Source: an uncultured Lachnospiraceae bacterium (GTDB lineage Bacteria > Bacillota > Clostridia > Lachnospirales > Lachnospiraceae). Taken from it: DNA of 7,627 bases. The stretch lies in contig CAPNGW010000100.1 in the NCBI GenBank assembly GCA_948665105.1, positions 1 through 7,627 of the forward strand, written 5' to 3'. Position numbers and translations under genes: made by a program. Position 1 is the stretch's first letter, and the number at the start of each line of letters is the position of its first letter. This document shows, one piece after another, positions 6,701 to 7,627 of this stretch. Below the pieces are notes generated by a model, which saw only the letters and a program-made list of their open reading frames with translations, was not told where the DNA came from and ran no database searches.

Positions 6701-7247
6701 CGAGGAACTGGGAGTGACTCGGGTTGTGGATGGGGAGAGCGCCATGGTGGGAGGTATGATTGTGGATAGAACCATCAAATATACCAGAAACAACAAGACC
6801 ATGGCCTTCATCACTCTGGAAGATTTGGTGGGAACCCTGGAAATCATTATTTTTCCCAAGGATTATGAGAAGAACAGCCACCTTCTGGAGCTGGACAGCA
6901 AGGTGTTCGTCCGGGGGCGTGTGTCCACAGAGGAGGAGAAGAACGGCAAGCTGATTTGCGAGCGTATTTACTCCTTTGACGACACGAAGAAGGAGCTGTG
7001 GCTGAAGTTTGATACCGTGGAAGACTACGACGGCCGGGAGCGGGAGCTCTTGGAGCAGTTAAAGGCCTCCGACGGACAGGACAGGGTTATCATCTACATT
7101 GCGGGCACGAAGCAGATGAAACAGCTGCCGCCCAACTGGAATGTTCAGGCAGAGGATAGGCTTTTAGAAGGCCTTAAGGAGCTGCTGGGTGAAAAAAATG
7201 TAAAAGTTGTGGAAAAATTTATTGAAAACACTACCAAAAGATATTAA
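3765..7247 (+). CDS. dnaE: DNA polymerase III subunit alpha (DnaE)
   Basis: This C-family replicative DNA polymerase extends primers in the cytoplasmic replisome. It is complete at 1160 residues, normal for DnaE. The N-terminal PHP domain (about 1-275) keeps a full-looking set of metal ligands: His7, His9, Asp40, His41, Glu66, His88, Cys138, Asp206 and His208. The polymerase core has GPGRGSAAGSLVSY (355-368), PDIDIDF with catalytic Asp397 and Asp399, and the third catalytic Asp550 in KMDFLGLRN. Other family signatures are DGVFQLES (598-605), YRPGPM (629-634) and AFNKSHAAAYA (747-757). A helix-hairpin-helix region (about 800-880) is followed by QMSLFDF (911-917), matching the internal beta-clamp-binding motif. 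An OB fold (about 990-1070) and a short C-terminal domain complete it. The ATG has AAGGAGGGG 8 nt upstream. Clostridia usually also carry PolC, so whether this is the main or the lagging-strand polymerase cannot be decided here. Confidence 0.98.
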   Translation: MAFTHLHVHTEYSLLDGSNKIKEYVARVKELGMNSAAITDHGVMYGVIDFYRAAKEAGINPILGCEVYVSPGSRFDRERVEGEDRYYHLVLLAENNIGYGNLMKIVSKGFVDGYYYRPRVDREILEQYSEGIIALSACLAGEVPKLLLRGSYQEAKEAALWHQRTFGEGNFFLELQDHGIQEQRTVNQQLLRLSQETGIGLVVTNDVHYTYEDDVEPHDILLCIQTGKKLSDENRMRYEGGQFYVKSEEQMRDLFPYALEALENTQKIADRCHVEIEFGVTKLPKYDVPGGMTSWEYLNKLCFEGLERRYPDNYEELTERLNYELQVIKTMGYVDYFLIVWDFIHFSREQDIAVGPGRGSAAGSLVSYTLEITNIDPIRYNLLFERFLNPERVSMPDIDIDFCVDRRQEVIDYVVEKYGKDRVVQIVTFGTLAARGVIRDVGRVMDLPYAFVDNIAKQIPTELGITIDKALTMNPELRGLYESDESVKKLIDMSKRLEGLPRHTSMHAAGVVISQKSVDEYVPLSKASDGSITTQFTMTTLEELGLLKMDFLGLRNLTVIQNAVRLIHKDGKEDFDIDKIDYDDKAVLDSLGTGRTDGVFQLESAGMKNFMKELKPQTLEDIIAGISLYRPGPMDFIPVYIKGKNNEGAVVYDCPQLEPILSPTYGCIVYQEQVMQIVRDLAGYTLGRSDLVRRAMSKKKGSVMEKERQNFVYGNKEEGVPGCIAKGIDERIANKIFDEMIDFAKYAFNKSHAAAYAVVAYQTAFLKYYYPVEYMAALMNSVMHNSGKVSEYILTCRKMGIQVLPPDVNEGEGAFSVSGPSIRYGLAAIKSVSHSCIEKLCEERLERGPFLSLSDFLTRMADKELNKRIVENFIKSGALDGLNGNRKQSMMIYATILDSVAHEKKNTMAGQMSLFDFADDSTKADFEVKMPEVSEYAKETLLAFEKEVLGVYISGHPLEEYEEKWRKNITRVTTDFALDEELGVTRVVDGESAMVGGMIVDRTIKYTRNNKTMAFITLEDLVGTLEIIIFPKDYEKNSHLLELDSKVFVRGRVSTEEEKNGKLICERIYSFDDTKKELWLKFDTVEDYDGRERELLEQLKASDGQDRVIIYIAGTKQMKQLPPNWNVQAEDRLLEGLKELLGEKNVKVVEKFIENTTKRY

Positions 7248-7291
7248 AATGTAGGAGAATGTTAAGAGGAAAATATTAGGAGGCATGAAAA

Positions 7292-7627
7292 ATGGCAAAG
7301 GAGATTCATACAATCGGAGTGCTGACAAGTGGCGGCGATGCGCCGGGCATGAACGCTGCAATCCGTGCAGTGGTGCGTCAGGCTATCTTCAACGGTAAGA
7401 AGGTAAAGGGAATCAAGAGAGGTTATGCAGGCTTGCTCCAGGAAGAGATTGAAGACATGGAAGCAAAGCATGTTTCTGATATAATTCAGCGGGGAGGGAC
7501 CATTTTGCAGACCGCCCGCTGTCCGGAATTCAAGCAGCCGGAGGTGCAAAAACAGGCGGCTGAGATTTGCAAGAAGCACGGCATTGACGGAATTATCGTT
7601 ATCGGCGGCGACGGTTCCTTCCAGGGG
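7292..7627 (+). CDS. pfkA: 6-phosphofructokinase, N-terminal 112 residues (3' end outside window)
   Basis: The enzyme phosphorylates fructose 6-phosphate to fructose 1,6-bisphosphate, the committed step of glycolysis. The frame is open to the right edge. Visible signatures are the nucleotide-binding IGVLTSGGDAPGMNAAIR (8-25), RGGT..QTAR (67-76) and IGGDGS (104-109). Gly108 after Asp107 is the residue typical of ATP-dependent enzymes; pyrophosphate-dependent relatives usually have Asp there, though the second diagnostic position lies outside the window. Arg25 and Arg29 correspond to the effector-site arginines of the E. coli enzyme. The ATG at 7292 has AGGAGG 8 nt upstream; an ATG at 7285 is out of frame. 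Only 44 nt separate it from dnaE, with no terminator between, so the two genes are probably co-transcribed. The dnaE-pfkA order, often followed by pyruvate kinase, is known from clostridia. Confidence 0.97.
   Translation, partial: MAKEIHTIGVLTSGGDAPGMNAAIRAVVRQAIFNGKKVKGIKRGYAGLLQEEIEDMEAKHVSDIIQRGGTILQTARCPEFKQPEVQKQAAEICKKHGIDGIIVIGGDGSFQG

Noticed and set aside
7259..7279. Tiny reading frame MLRGKY between dnaE and pfkA, preceded by AGGAG
   Set aside because: The spacing from AGGAG to its ATG is only about 1 nt, too short for initiation, and six codons carry no supporting signal.
1..7627. CRISPR array, insertion sequence, prophage or tRNA/rRNA genes
   Set aside because: No regularly spaced direct repeats, transposase or phage-like proteins, or structured RNA gene signatures were found on either strand.

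Overview
The window reads as chromosomal DNA from a gut-type Clostridia, most likely Lachnospiraceae. Support comes from strong AAGGAGG-type ribosome binding sites, a DnaE-PfkA gene pair typical of clostridia, a DUF2871 membrane protein, and moderately GC-rich coding sequence beside AT-rich intergenic DNA. The exact genus cannot be set from this window.

Layout: the left half is on the minus strand. It holds the 5' part of a hypothetical gene that runs off the left edge (1-552), a 210-nt gap with tandem hairpins that look like terminators for the gene to their right, a four-helix DUF2871 membrane protein (763-1176) with its own promoter, and a large membrane-anchored alpha/beta hydrolase fused to a nine-helix membrane domain (1358-3340). 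The right half is on the plus strand: dnaE, the replicative DNA polymerase III alpha subunit (3765-7247), then 44 nt later the start of pfkA, 6-phosphofructokinase (7292 to the window edge).

The 424-nt divergent region between the hydrolase and dnaE is the most interesting non-coding part. It carries a good sigma-A-like promoter for each direction. The hydrolase transcript is predicted to begin exactly at a 96-nt imperfect palindrome. As minus-strand RNA this folds into a long rod whose inner part is an uninterrupted 21-bp helix capped by a GNRA (GAGA) tetraloop. The positions that mismatch in the plus-strand RNA become G-U pairs in the minus-strand RNA, so the structure appears to belong to the hydrolase mRNA leader. 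It could be a cis-regulatory leader, an mRNA stabiliser or a small palindromic repeat.

The dnaE-pfkA pair is probably one operon. The minus-strand genes look like separate transcription units, and nothing ties them into a pathway with each other. No tRNA, rRNA, CRISPR array, insertion sequence or phage gene was seen. Apart from the leader element, and the unknown functions of the left three proteins, this looks like ordinary core-chromosome sequence.
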